A program made the position numbers and the translations under genes. Below the pieces are notes generated by a model. It was given only the letters and a program-made list of their open reading frames with translations, had not been told where the DNA came from and did not search any database. 64,000 bases of DNA, taken from positions 61,211,339 through 61,275,338 of the forward strand of contig OX439043.1 of assembly GCA_949317995.1 (NCBI GenBank). Direction: 5' to 3'. The DNA comes from Acholoe squamosa (taxonomy: Eukaryota > Annelida > Polychaeta > Phyllodocida > Polynoidae). Positions 1-10,289 of this stretch are shown piece after piece (the first letter of the stretch is position 1; each line of letters starts with the position of its first letter).

Positions 1-1930
1 TGATATCAAGTTGCTTGACACCTTTCATTGTGAAAGGTTGAATCAGTGGAGCAATAATTTCAGATACTTTTTTACCGTCTGACTCCAATAACCAGCGCCT
101 GTTCAAGGGATAAAAACATAATTTTTATATCCGTGTAGGTGTAGCAGAGATAGTTACAATCATACGTATGAAATGGGAGCTCCTTGTGTCAAACATGTCA
201 AATACAAAAAAACAATGCCTGTACAATGGCAAGAGTAGATCTTGGAAAATGGCACTGTTGCAAGTAACATAATGGCCCTTTTCTAGGTAGATGCCACAGC
301 AAGGTGTATTAATGGCGCTGGTATGAACGTGGCATAAGCCCCTTAAATGTTTTATTAAGTTAACCATTCTACAAGCACAATTACATTGATGTATGGGAGT
401 GGTAATAATGTGCTGCCCTAAACACATCAGTAATCAACTTACCTTTAACGGTCATGGTTGTGATGAATTATTCAAGCCAAATTACGAAGCTCTAACCCTG
501 CACATTAGAGTCATAAACCTTAGTGATTTGACTGTAATGTTGATGAAAATATCTCTTATGTTGGAAAAGAATAATATAATGAAAAATGCTAGATGATAAT
601 TTATCTTGATCCAACCAGCTGTCATTCAAAAGTTGTTTTAGTGAAAGAATTCCAAATCTAAGATTAGGTTAGCTGTGATTCAATGAATCAATTTATCAAT
701 TGTTTTCCTCGTTAGGCAGGCACTCTAAAACACGCTGTGAGGTGTAGGCTAAGGTAAGGCGAACAAATATGTTGAAGGAATCCCCAATTTTAAGTACCTT
801 TCCACGTGAAATAGTCTGTCATTGGACTCTACCCAGATTCATTGCCTTTTTCTTGATACTCAAGACGTTCATTTATCTGGTATCATTTCACGTGTTTATC
901 AAGTATCAAACAGTTTACTACAGGTGTGGGGTGACATGGCTCTCGTTTGGTTCAAAAGTTTGGCTAGCAAAGAGTTGACTATAATGTATAAAAAATTGAT
1001 CTAACAGTACGGGTGAGCAAAAGTGCTGATTAGAAAAAGAACTGTTTTCCTTATATGAATATGGAGCCTCATTTCTGACTTAATCATCTACAATTATCAT
1101 CCTCATACAACAGCATCCACACAGTTATTAGAGCACAGTCCACTTTTCCACGTTTTCATGAGGTAATCATTTTCTTTTTCACTGTTAAAGCATGGTAATC
1201 ACCTAACCTTTCATAGGTAAGAGTGTGTTCTTTGAAGTGGTCTAGATCTTTAAATAGAAAGGGGAAAAAGCTTATACATGACAGCAGTTTACTGTAAAAT
1301 ATAATGTGATAATAGGAAAAGAAAAACTTCTCACCCAATGTAGTCCTTCACTGTATAATCACTAGTGACGGTTATATCAAAAAACGATATTATGTTACGA
1401 GAGAATGGCGTTCCCATGTAAAGCACCTGTTGGGCTGTAATTACCACAAGCTGGAGGCTAAATTTAGCGTTATGCATGGCAACCTATATTATGTTATGCA
1501 GTTTCATAATCAAATGGACATGCACCTGTCATCTCTTATTAGACCTCTCAGTATTAACATGAAACTTAGAAGCTGCAGGAAATGCACACCACGTACCTGG
1601 AAGTCCCCTCTAAGGTCATACTGGTTTGATTTAGTGGGGGCGGGGCATTTTCACTAAGTTGAGGAAAATGTGCACGTGTACATCTTGCTTATCAAGAAAC
1701 CCTCGAACATGGTTCAATGATGCGGATGGGAACGACCTATGTTTGCTTCAGCTATTTTGCCACACTGACTTAAACTCCCGTCTTTGCTGTCCTATCGTCA
1801 TAAATATGTAAGACTCCAAGCTCTCTCAAAGGTTTGCCTTTGCCTTTTCTTGCTCATATTAGCCGCTAGCAATCTCCTACTTGCATGGCCCACCATCTCT
1901 ATGTTCTACAAGTCTTGCCTAATCCTCAGA
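1..1930. other. AT-rich stretch, no gene recognised
   Basis: Only short open frames (up to about 100 codons) with no recognisable domain, no codon regularity and no matching partner elsewhere in the window. I see no tRNA, no clear terminal repeats and no splice-framed exon chain. It may be intergenic or intronic sequence; distant exons of a gene outside the window cannot be excluded. Confidence 0.5.
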
Positions 1931-2500
1931 TGAAAGCCTGCCTTGATCAAAGATCTACCATAAACCAGCCTTCTGATCATAGAACCACAGTGGAGGTCCA
2001 CACTCACAGTGCCCTCTAGCTGCCAGGTGGACGGGACCTAATCCAGACAGGCTCCACCCCATAGTTGCCAGATGCAGACATGGGACCTGACACATAGTAA
2101 GATATTAAATTGATAGGGTAGTCAGCCCATGACCTGACCACCTGCCTTTTTGACAGCTGTAGTAGGCCTCTGAGACAGCTAGCTTTTTTATACCCTGGTA
2201 AGTGCTTGTGTCAGGGTCCGGCTAGCCTACCAATCTCATAACCTCCACTCTACCCAATTCAATGATCTGAGTGTGATTATATTCTTTCTGGCACCATGCC
2301 AAAAGTATAGTAAATTTGTGATTGAGGGGTACATAGACAGAGGTTCACAACATTTGCTGAGTGTTTCTTTGTTAGTTAGCCACAAAGCAGGGTTCCACAA
2401 GGAGGAGCCGAGTGGAATCCTGCTTTGAGGCTAACAAGACTAGCCCATAATACTTAAACCAATCCTAATCAGGCAAACTTTAACCTTTTTGTGCCCAGAA
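1931..2500. repeat. Segmental repeat head, copy A
   Basis: This stretch aligns with 18985-19800 in the same orientation. Shared landmarks are 'ggaggtccacactcacagtg' (about 1993 and 19079), 'gatagggtagtcag' (about 2115 and 19199), 'gatctgagtgtgatt'/'gatctgagcgtgatt', and 'ttgaggggtacatagacag' (2322 and 19380). Copy A has an extra segment near 2200 and lacks most of 19510-19740. Non-coding in all frames in both copies. It seems to be the left end of the segment whose remainder continues after the LTR element at 14423. Confidence 0.75.
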
Positions 2501-2771
2501 TTATTTGAAGATTTCACATTATTTTAAATTATTTCACAATTGTATCATTTTGTTGATAAGACCATGTGTTATTTTGATCTTCTTCTTGGATATGGGCTTG
2601 GCATAACATTTTCTTAATCCCTGCAATCCTGACACCTTTCAAAGCTGATTCTGCCTTCATCTGTACATGTACTGTCACACAGGAAACACAATATGTTATA
2701 ATAGTAATAATGCATGGCTTATCTTTATGGATAGGAATAGTTGTTCCGAGATTAATCAGAGTATGGGAAAT

Positions 2772-3668
2772 TGTCATCTCGCTGAAGTCACAGGCCAGAT
2801 TTCCGGTGTCAAAACTCCCATTATTAAGGGAATTAGGCGACTGGGAGTGTTTTGAGCTCCCGGTGCACCACAGACCAACTGGCGCAAATTATGCGCATGC
2901 ATAGTAGGGTGTGGGGAACAGACATGTTCCCCTCCCAACGTGCGCAGTTATAGCGGTGCAGTTCCATAAACGACTGAGATACAGGCGTATAAACATGCCA
3001 AACCGACCGGGACAAAGGGGGCGCCGGTCGGCGTATGGGGGCGCTCTATACCACCCCATGGAGATGAAAGACTCAGCACTAATGGACAAAGGCAGTGGCA
3101 GATGCCACTTGCTCCACCTAGTCTGGGGAGCAAGCCATGGGTTGGCTACTTATACCCAGACTCCAGCCTACAGAAGTATCCAGAGAACCACCTCAGTGAC
3201 AACATCTCCAGTCCACCTCTCCTGCAGCCTGCTGTGCATCTGTCACAAGAACACTCTGCTGGGTTAGACTATGCAAGACAGGCATAGGACTACACCCCAC
3301 GTGTGGCCAGAGGCTATCTTCTTCCGTCTATCTACCAGAGGGTAAAGTTACACATTTATATTATCCCTTTAGCAGCAGGCCAGGAGCTAGGTTGTGGGAA
3401 ACCACCTAGAACCTTTATTGGACAATGTATTATTACTATTACACATAGTAGTGGAACACTTACTTATACCCATATTATATTTACTGTGTGTGTGAATTAC
3501 ATGTGTATTAATGTTTGTACTACTGATCCATAAATACTGCCTAAACTGAATAAACCAGTGGTAGTTGGAATACATAATAAGAGCTTGATATTCTTACTCA
3601 TCATAGCCACTAGTCATATGATATTTCTCATATGACAATTTAATCATACACATATCTCTAGTATGACA
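2772..3668 (+). repeat. 5' LTR
   Basis: Direct repeat of the sequence at about 13494-14422. Shared blocks include 'gtgttttgagctcccggtgc' (about 2847 and 13616), 'tggctacttataccca' (about 3144 and 13894) and 'catatgatatttctcatatg' near the 3' end. 'ACTTATA' is a possible TATA-like site and 'AATAAA' near 3548 a possible polyadenylation signal. It ends in ACA at 3668. Relative to the 3' copy it lacks a 40 bp stretch after 2803 and has a short extra stretch near 2975. Internal open frames here (e.g. 2911-3267) are accidental. Confidence 0.85.
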
Positions 3669-3670
3669 AA

Positions 3671-3686
3671 GTGGTGGAGAACATCC
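3671..3686 (+). promoter_or_regulatory. Candidate primer-binding site
   Basis: 'TGGTGGAGAACATCC' starts 3-4 bases after the 5' LTR end. A tRNA primer site normally begins TGG, the complement of the tRNA 3' CCA, within a few bases of the LTR. The implied tRNA 3' end would be GTTCTCCACCA. I cannot identify the tRNA without a search. Confidence 0.4.
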
Positions 3687-3834
3687 TACTAAGATCCCGA
3701 ATTACACAAGCTCTTATCAGTCAAGCTGGCAGAACAACACGCAAAAACTTTACGTAGTTAAGGACCTGCTTAAGAGGTCTCCCTACCTTCTAGAACTAGG
3801 AGACCCACTGGGGGCAATTCAGCCTCCAATACAG

Positions 3835-4430
3835 CAGATCCACACACAGTAAACCCCACTCCACACACCCTGTCCACTCAGGGATCCAACAGTTCTCAGG
3901 GCTCCTTACAGGACGCCCAATTAACACTATCTACTTCTGAGGAAGAAGGATCTACCTCCGGGGGTGGATCTACACCCTCATCTAGATCCTCCACCCCAGC
4001 AACTGTGCCTTCTGATAGCCACTCCTCAAGATGAGGGCCTATGAGAAGACCATCCAAGATGCAGTTAATGCCCTAGAAGCAAACAAAACCCAGTATGATG
4101 CTCAATCCCTTATGTGGAGAGAGGAGAAAAAGGACCCTCAGCCAACAAGTAGAACAACAGCAACAACAGATAGCAGACCTCATGAAACTGGTATCAGCTC
4201 AGACCTCACAGCCTCCCACACCCACCACCACACCTATCGTCACACCATCTGCCTCTGGATCCAAAGATGACGTCATGATCTCCATGATGTCCAACATGAC
4301 CAAGCTCCTAGACAGACAACAAAATGACGACAGGAAGATCAGGCAACATGAGGTAACCAAACCCAAAACTTTCTCTCACCCACTACCACTCAGGTCATCA
4401 GCACTATTTATTGATCACAAATTCCCATAG
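3835..4430 (+). pseudogene. Gag-like remnant, frameshifted
   Basis: Three consecutive frames each carry part of what reads as one low-complexity, charged, gag-type polypeptide. First comes a Ser/Thr/Glu/Gly-rich stretch (3840-4030, 'SEEEGSTSGGGSTPSSRSS'). Next is a helical segment from 4031 ('MRAYEKTIQDAVNALEANK'). After about 4125 a third frame has a Gln-rich coiled-coil-like run ('VEQQQQQIADLMKLV') and a helical stretch ending near 4375. Switching frames near 4030 and 4125 restores a plausible chain, so at least two frameshifts have inactivated it. No zinc knuckle is visible. The position just inside the 5' LTR supports gag, but there is no diagnostic domain. Confidence 0.6.
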
Positions 4431-4539
4431 TATTTGAAGGACAAGTACAAAGTAACAGACAGTGACTCACCTCAGGCCATACCCCTGTGGTGAGACAGAA
4501 CATAGGAGTAGTATTTAGCCCTCAACCTTTGGCCCCTAC

Positions 4540-5587
4540 AAGATACCTTGGGCACCCATTACCCAAGGATCCATAAGGGATAGAATACTCCAGTTGACCA
4601 CTCCCACTCTACAGGATCATACCTTGGGTCAGATTATCCAACAAGCCAAGGAGCTTGACACCTTGCTGGAAATTGCAGACAAGGAAATAAATGAAACTTT
4701 AGCCTCCATCAAATTGTTTCTGTCTAACACCATAAACACATTGGACAAAGCTAAAAGAGAAGCCATACTGGGTTTCCTAGCACCCCTATTCCATGGTGTA
4801 CTAGGCCTAGCCATAGTAGAACATGTAAATCAAGTTATTGGACAACTTAGAAACATAGATGACATATTAAGGAAATTCGCTAAACAAGATCAGGAAGCAG
4901 CCGATCTCATTGAAAAGATCACTGGCAGACAGGATAAGTTTGTCAAAGCATACATCCAAGATAAGAAGGTACTGGACAGTACTATCAACACCATAAGTGA
5001 CACCATCAACCTATGGGTCTCTAACATGTCCAGGTATTTGACTCATATTCAAGGCATGATCAATCTCAAAGGGAGAAAATGCAAGTATTAAGTGATGCAT
5101 TAATCATCATAGCAGCAAGAATAAACACAGTAAAGTCACTGCAAAGAACCAATGCAGCTCTAAGGATGCTATCACCAGGAATCCTTACCCCTGAAATAGT
5201 ACCACCTTCAGACCTTGCTAGATACTTAATTGACATTAACAACAAACTTAGGATTACACACCCTGGAGCACAAGTTGCAATTAACAATTTAGATTTCTAT
5301 TATTCTCACAAGCTGACCTCATACACCTAATCAGCTCACCACATATATATTCATCTGGACAGTCACTGCAAAGAACCAATGCAGCTCTAAGGATGCTATC
5401 ACCAGGAATCCTTACCACTGATATAGTACCACCTTCAGACCTTGCTAGATACTTAATTGACATTAACACCAAACTTAGGATTATACACCCTGGAACACAA
5501 GTTGCAATTAACAAATTAGATTTCTATTATTCTCACAAGCTGACCTCATACACTACGCAGCTCACCACATATATATTCATCTGGACA
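4540..5587 (+). pseudogene. Env-like fragment, unit 1
   Basis: Longest frame 4594-5091 (about 165 codons), then a second frame 5079-5330 (83 codons), then the repeated piece 5393-5593. The first frame is helical, with a dibasic 'KAKR' immediately before a glycine-containing hydrophobic stretch ('ILGFLAPLFHGVLGLA'). This is followed by heptad-like helix to the end. A cleavage-like site, a hydrophobic segment and heptads in that order is the layout of class I/F-type envelope fusion proteins carried by some LTR elements. A frame change at about 5085 and stops after it break the chain. It differs from the other units at 4731 (Thr for Pro) and 5192 (Glu for Asp). No function expected; family assignment is by layout only. 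Confidence 0.65.
5134..5587 (+). repeat. 227 bp duplication nested inside each unit
   Basis: 'agtcactgcaaagaaccaat' recurs at 5134 and 5361, starting two diverged copies of a 227 bp block. The same pair is in the second unit (6349, 6576) and the third (7564, 7791). The pair members differ more from each other (e.g. acaccctgga-g/a-cacaagtt, aacaa-t/a) than the three units do. The 227 bp duplication therefore came before the 1215 bp triplication. Confidence 0.93.
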
Positions 5588-5628
5588 TTATAATTCAATC
5601 TACCATCTCTACCTTCAAACTATACCAA

Positions 5629-6545
5629 ATGATTACAACACCTATGCCTATAGACACCCAGGAGACCCCCACTAGAGGAGTCCCCAGATTGCAAACCACA
5701 ACTGAGTTCCTAGCAGTATCTTACGACGATTCATTATTCATTGAGCTGGACTACAAGATACCTTGGGCACCCATTACCCAAGGATCCATAAGGGATAGAA
5801 TACTCCAGTTGACCACTCCCACTCTACAGGATCATACCTTGGGTCAGATTATCCAACAAGCCAAGGAGCTTGACACCTTGCTGGAAATTGCAGACAAGGA
5901 AATAAATGAAACTTTAGCCTCCATCAAATTGTTTCTGTCTAACCCCATAAACACATTGGACAAAGCTAAAAGAGAAGCCATACTCGGTTTCCTAGCACCC
6001 CTATTCCATGGTGTACTAGGCCTAGCCATAGTAGAACATGTAAATCAAGTTATTGGACAACTTAGAAACATAGATGACATATTAAGGAAATTCGCTAAAC
6101 AAGATCAGGAAGCAGCCGATCTCATTGAAAAGATCACTGGCAGACAGGATAAGTTTGTCAAAGCATACATCCAAGATAAGAAGGTACTGGACAGTACTAT
6201 CAACACCATAAGTGACACCATCAACCTATGGGTCTCTAACATGTCCAGGTATTTGACTCATATTCAAGGCATGATCAATCTCAAAGGGAGAAAATGCAAG
6301 TATTAAGTGATGCATTAATCATCATAGCAGCAAGAATAAACACAGTAAAGTCACTGCAAAGAACCAATGCAGCTCTAAGGATGCTATCACCAGGAATCCT
6401 TACCCCTGATATAGTACCACCTTCAGACCTTGCTAGATACTTAATTGACATTAACAACAAACTTAGGATTACACACCCTGGAGCACAAGTTGCAATTAAC
6501 AATTTAGATTTCTATTATTCTCACAAGCTGACCTCATACACCTAA
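5629..6545 (+). pseudogene. Env-like chimeric ORF, unit 1/2 junction
   Basis: A 225-codon frame (5629-6306) followed by the 83-codon frame 6294-6545. The first 41 residues are the end of unit 1 (native downstream sequence, 'MITTPMPIDTQETPTRG'). The remainder is the start of unit 2 (native upstream sequence). The long ORF therefore spans a duplication junction (...ELD|YKIP...) and does not represent the original protein order. The second frame overlaps the first by 13 bases in a different phase, and the same phase change is present in all three units, so it predates the amplification. Confidence 0.7.
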
Positions 6546-6843
6546 TCAGCTCACCACATATATATTCATCTGGACAGTCACTGCAAAGAACCAATGCAGC
6601 TCTAAGGATGCTATCACCAGGAATCCTTACCACTGATGTAGTACCACCTTCAGACCTTGCTAGATACTTAATTGACATTAACACCAAACTTAGGATTATA
6701 CACCCTGGAACACAAGTTGCAATTAACAAATTAGATTTCTATTATTCTCACAAGCTGACCTCATACACTACGCAGCTCACCACATATATATTCATCTGGA
6801 CATTATAATTCAATCTACCATCTCTACCTTCAAACTATACCAA

Positions 6844-7760
6844 ATGATTACAACACCTATGCCTATAGACACCCAGGAGACCCCCACTAGAGGAGTCCCC
6901 AGATTGCAAACCACAACTGAGTTCCTAGCAGTATCTTACGACGATTCATTATTCATTGAGCTGGACTACAAGATACCTTGGGCACCCATTACCCAAGGAT
7001 CCATAAGGGATAGAATACTCCAGTTGACCACTCCCACTCTACAGGATCATACCTTGGGTCAGATTATCCAACAAGCCAAGGAGCTTGACACCTTGCTGGA
7101 AATTGTAGACAAGGAAATAAATGAAACTTTAGCCTCCATCAAATTGTTTCTGTCTAACCCCATAAACACATTGGACAAAGCTAAAAGAGAAGCCATACTC
7201 GGTTTCCTAGCACCCCTATTCCATGGTGTACTAGGCCTAGCCATAGTAGAACATGTAAATCAAGTTATTGGACAACTTAGAAACATAGATGACATATTAA
7301 GGAAATTCGCTAAACAAGATCAGGAAGCAGCCGATCTCATTGAAAAGATCACTGGCAGACAGGATAAGTTTGTCAAAGCATACATCCAAGATAAGAAGGT
7401 ACTGGACAGTACTATCAACACCATAAGTGACACCATCAACCTATGGGTCTCTAACATGTCCAGGTATTTGACTCATATTCAAGGCATGATCAATCTCAAA
7501 GGGAGAAAATGCAAGTATTAAGTGATGCATTAATCATCATAGCAGCAAGAATAAACACAGTACAGTCACTGCAAAGAACCAATGCAGCTCTAAGGATGCT
7601 ATCACCAGGAATCCTTACCCCTGATATAGTACCACCTTCAGACCTTGCTAGATACTTAATTGACATTAACAACAAACTTAGGATTACACACCCTGGAGCA
7701 CAAGTTGCAATTAACAATTTAGATTTCTATTATTCTCACAAGCTGACCTCATACACCTAA
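6844..7760 (+). pseudogene. Env-like chimeric ORF, unit 2/3 junction
   Basis: Same structure as the previous chimera: a 225-codon frame (6844-7521) over the junction of units 2 and 3, then an overlapping 83-codon frame (7509-7760). Differences are Ala to Val at about residue 88 (7106) and Lys to Gln near 7563. The KAKR/hydrophobic segment and heptad-like helix are unchanged. It is open only because 1215 is a multiple of three. Confidence 0.7.
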
Positions 7761-8058
7761 TCAGCTCACCACATATATATTCATCTGGACAGTCACTGCA
7801 AAGAACCAATGCAGCTCTAAGGATGCTATCACCAGGAATCCTTACCACTGATATAGTACCACCTTCAGACCTTGCTAGATACTTAATTGACATTAACACC
7901 AAACTTAGGATTATACACCCTGGAACACAAGTTGCAATTAACAAATTAGATTTCTATTATTCTCACAAGCTGACCTCATACACTACGCAGCTCACCACAT
8001 ATATATTCATCTGGACATTATAATTCAATCTACCATCTCTACCTTCAAACTATACCAA

Positions 8059-8772
8059 ATGATTACAACACCTATGCCTATAGACACCCAGGAGACCCCC
8101 ACTAGAGGAGTCCCCAGATTGCAAACCACAACTGAGTTCCTAGCAGTATCTTACGACGATTCATTATTCATTGAGCTGGACTCAGCCGATATGCAGGCAT
8201 GTGAAGGTACTACAGTAAAAGTATGCAGAGATGTATATGGGAGAATTTATAAGCACAGACCTACATACCCTTTAGCCATTTTTACTAACCAGGCTCAACA
8301 GATTATGGAACACTGCAAGTTTACAGTTTCACTACTGCAAGAACCTACCACCCATGCTATTTCCATTTCTGAAGATGAGTATCTGGTCACTACTAATGAA
8401 CCCCATTACTTTATTAACTGCCATGGTAAAACGTCTGAAACTCAGAAAGCTCAATCCTACTCAATCATAACCAAATTTCTGAAACCAAACCAGATGAGAG
8501 AGAAAATCTTCCAAAATTCCTTTTCTAGAGCCCTAGACAAACTACAGGAAAATCCAATTATGCATGACATTACTCAACTAAATTTAGAGCCCTTTGCCAA
8601 AACACTATTAAATGATGCTTCCAACCTTGATCAGGCAATGGAAACACGCTATGTAGAATCACACCTACGTAGAGTTACTTAGCATCCGATTTTCCAAAGT
8701 TTAGGACTCATCTTAGGGATATCAGCTCACATTTGTATAGTATGCATACTCCTCAAACTATACAGACTATGA
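8059..8772 (+). pseudogene. Env-like C-terminal part with in-frame stop before its membrane anchor
   Basis: Frame 8059-8682 (207 codons) begins with the same segment as the chimeric ORFs but continues into unique sequence. It is cysteine-bearing ('VKVCRDVYGRIY', 'MEHCKF', 'FINCHGK'), as expected for an ectodomain with disulfides. A TAG at 8680-8682 interrupts it. The same frame then runs on through a hydrophobic stretch ('LGLILGISAHICIVCILLK') to TGA at 8770-8772. That is a typical single C-terminal membrane anchor with a very short tail, so one nonsense codon separates ectodomain from anchor. Assignment as retroelement envelope is from layout, position 3' of gag and the anchor. Confidence 0.7.
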
Positions 8773-8903
8773 GGGACTGTAGCCTACATGCCTACAGCCA
8801 AAGCATTCAGACTAGTCACTGAGCTGCCCCTACACAAATTGCTCCCAGAAAACAATCCTACAAAAACTACCCCTACCGAGGAAACCCACAATCTTTCTTC
8901 ACA

Positions 8904-9056
8904 ATTCAGGAAAACCATACCCTAATAATTGCTATACTATTCACCCTGACCAGCTACTCAGCCTACAGAATAATGAAGTACCTTAAGAAATTCGCACAGA
9001 CACACTGTGGTAAAAAGTACCTGGCCAAGCACACAAACCCCACAGTATATATTTAA
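8904..9056 (+). pseudogene. Small frame with membrane segment and basic tail
   Basis: An open stretch ending at TAA 9054-9056 reads as a hydrophobic segment ('LIIAILFTLTSYSAY') followed by a lysine-rich tail ('KYLKKF...GKKYLAK'). A different frame starting at ATG 8791 runs 45 codons into it, so a frameshift near 8910 could join them. It could be an old accessory membrane peptide of the element or a duplicated anchor of the env-like protein. No homologue recognised. Confidence 0.4.
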
Positions 9057-9277
9057 AAATATTGTGGAGACTTCAATTTCACGCTATCCCTGAGGCCAAT
9101 ACCACATGAATTTGATGAGATTAAATTAGCAGCTGCCCCAGCTTATAAGGATCATAGTGGTTAAAACCTTCCCACTACCCAAGGCTATATTTACCTGGAA
9201 TGGACCAGCAGTTATAACAACACAGAGAGGAGAATTTGCTTATCACCTGCCTCAGGTGATACACCTACCTTGGCGCA

Positions 9278-9496
9278 CTAGGTTCAGCCATACCAGCCCT
9301 TAAGAACAAAGGACTGTACTACTCCATGCTTCTCCAGAATGATAGTGGCACCAGCTCAGTGACCATGACAGCACTGGAAAATGCAACCGATATAATTATT
9401 AATGAACAACAGGAGGAGACCACAAGGTCAAACATGCAGACTATTGCTAATTTTCGAAACCACCAACCCTCCCCGGTGACTGTGGAAACAGACTAG
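9278..9496 (+). pseudogene. Degenerate 3' ORF of the retroelement
   Basis: An open frame of about 72 codons ending at TAG 9494-9496. It is rich in Ser/Thr/Asn ('NDSGTSSVTMTALENATD') with two possible N-glycosylation sequons (NDS, NAT). The upstream stretch (9105-9275) reads as coding-like in other frames, so this is probably a broken longer gene. No family recognised. Confidence 0.35.
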
Positions 9497-9629
9497 GCTG
9501 CCCACAGCCCAGTCCACCACCAGGAGATATTATACCACGACACAGATCTCAAAACTTTTTGGATGATTGGCAGGCCCTGAAAAGGTCCTTTTTGGTATCA
9601 GGTTGGCACCCGTTGAGAGGTCACATGAC

Positions 9630-10106
9630 TCACCACAGAGCCTCAGGCTCCACAGCAACAGGAAGGCAGGGACTCAACCCGAGCAGGTGTTTATGATCGT
9701 GATCCAACTCGACGAGCCGAGCCTCCGAAGATCCTAGGGCATACTCTGCCGCGGCCATAGGATCCCCGGACACGGTGAAGTCAATGAAGCTGACAGCAGT
9801 CAGGTAGTCCCATAGCATGCGTTCTCGAGCACCAAGATTCAGGTCCATAAACCAGGAACCTAAATTTACCAGAGACTCGGCCCAAAGGACCAAAGTGGCC
9901 CCCCGGCGTATGGCAGAGCCCAAGAAATACCTGCTATGGTATGCACTTACGGTAACATCACCATGACCAGAAATCTCCCGGTAGTTCTGATAGATATAAC
10001 CAATGTGCAGAGCCCGGCTAGCTTCCAACCTAGCCCTAGCCAAGCTTCCTACAGTCATTACCTCAGAGACAGGTAAACTATACACAAATGCCTGATAATG
10101 TGCCAT
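9630..10106 (-). CDS. Unidentified antisense ORF inside the retroelement
   Basis: The frame is open on the minus strand from 10172 down to TGA at 9630-9632. The first ATG is at 10106, in a strong initiation context (CACCATGG), giving 158 residues. The region is visibly richer in G+C and CpG than its neighbours, and only this frame is open here, unlike the multiply interrupted sense ORFs. The predicted protein is mixed alpha-like, with Arg/Ala-rich helices ('GSLARARLEASRALHIG'), a hydrophobic patch ('ATLVLWAESLVNLGSWF') and few cysteines. It has no signal peptide or clear membrane segment. A (TA)n run at 10181-10195 lies about 80 bp upstream. No family recognised. It may be a captured or accessory gene, or a chance ORF. 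Confidence 0.4.
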   Translation of the reverse strand: MAHYQAFVYSLPVSEVMTVGSLARARLEASRALHIGYIYQNYREISGHGDVTVSAYHSRYFLGSAIRRGATLVLWAESLVNLGSWFMDLNLGARERMLWDYLTAVSFIDFTVSGDPMAAAEYALGSSEARLVELDHDHKHLLGLSPCLPVAVEPEALW

Positions 10107-10289
10107 GGTGTATACGGTCAGGGGGGCACCACTTGTCGTGATATGGCTGTTTTGACTTGTGTGCTCGTTCAAAATGGACCATATATATATATATCATAAA
10201 GGTAGTAGGGCAGATATAAATTCCTAGGTATGTTAAGAATTTCTTAAGAGGTTTGGGTCATATATAGACTTATTTATCATTATGCTGTA

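Larger units (their letters stand above)
4537..8181 (+). repeat. Three tandem 1215 bp units of an env-like region
   Basis: Unit boundaries fall at the recurring 'tacaagataccttgggcacc' (about 4537, 5752, 6967), and the third unit ends at 8181. Each unit is 1215 bp, and the copies differ at only about ten positions by eye, e.g. 4731 a/c, 4771 g/c, 5192 a/t, 6637 g/a, 7106 t/c, 7563 c/a. The last unit runs into unique sequence ('tcagccgatatgcagg'), which shows the native continuation of the gene. The near identity, against LTRs that differ clearly, means the amplification is much younger than the insertion, or is an assembly artefact. Confidence 0.95.

Noticed and set aside
2911..3267. 118-codon ORF (and its counterparts at 13744-14021)
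   Set aside because: Lies in the LTR; the two LTR copies do not keep the same frame.
4594..8023. CRISPR-like regular repetition
   Set aside because: Units are 1215 bp of coding-like eukaryotic retroelement sequence with no spacers. Ordinary tandem duplication.
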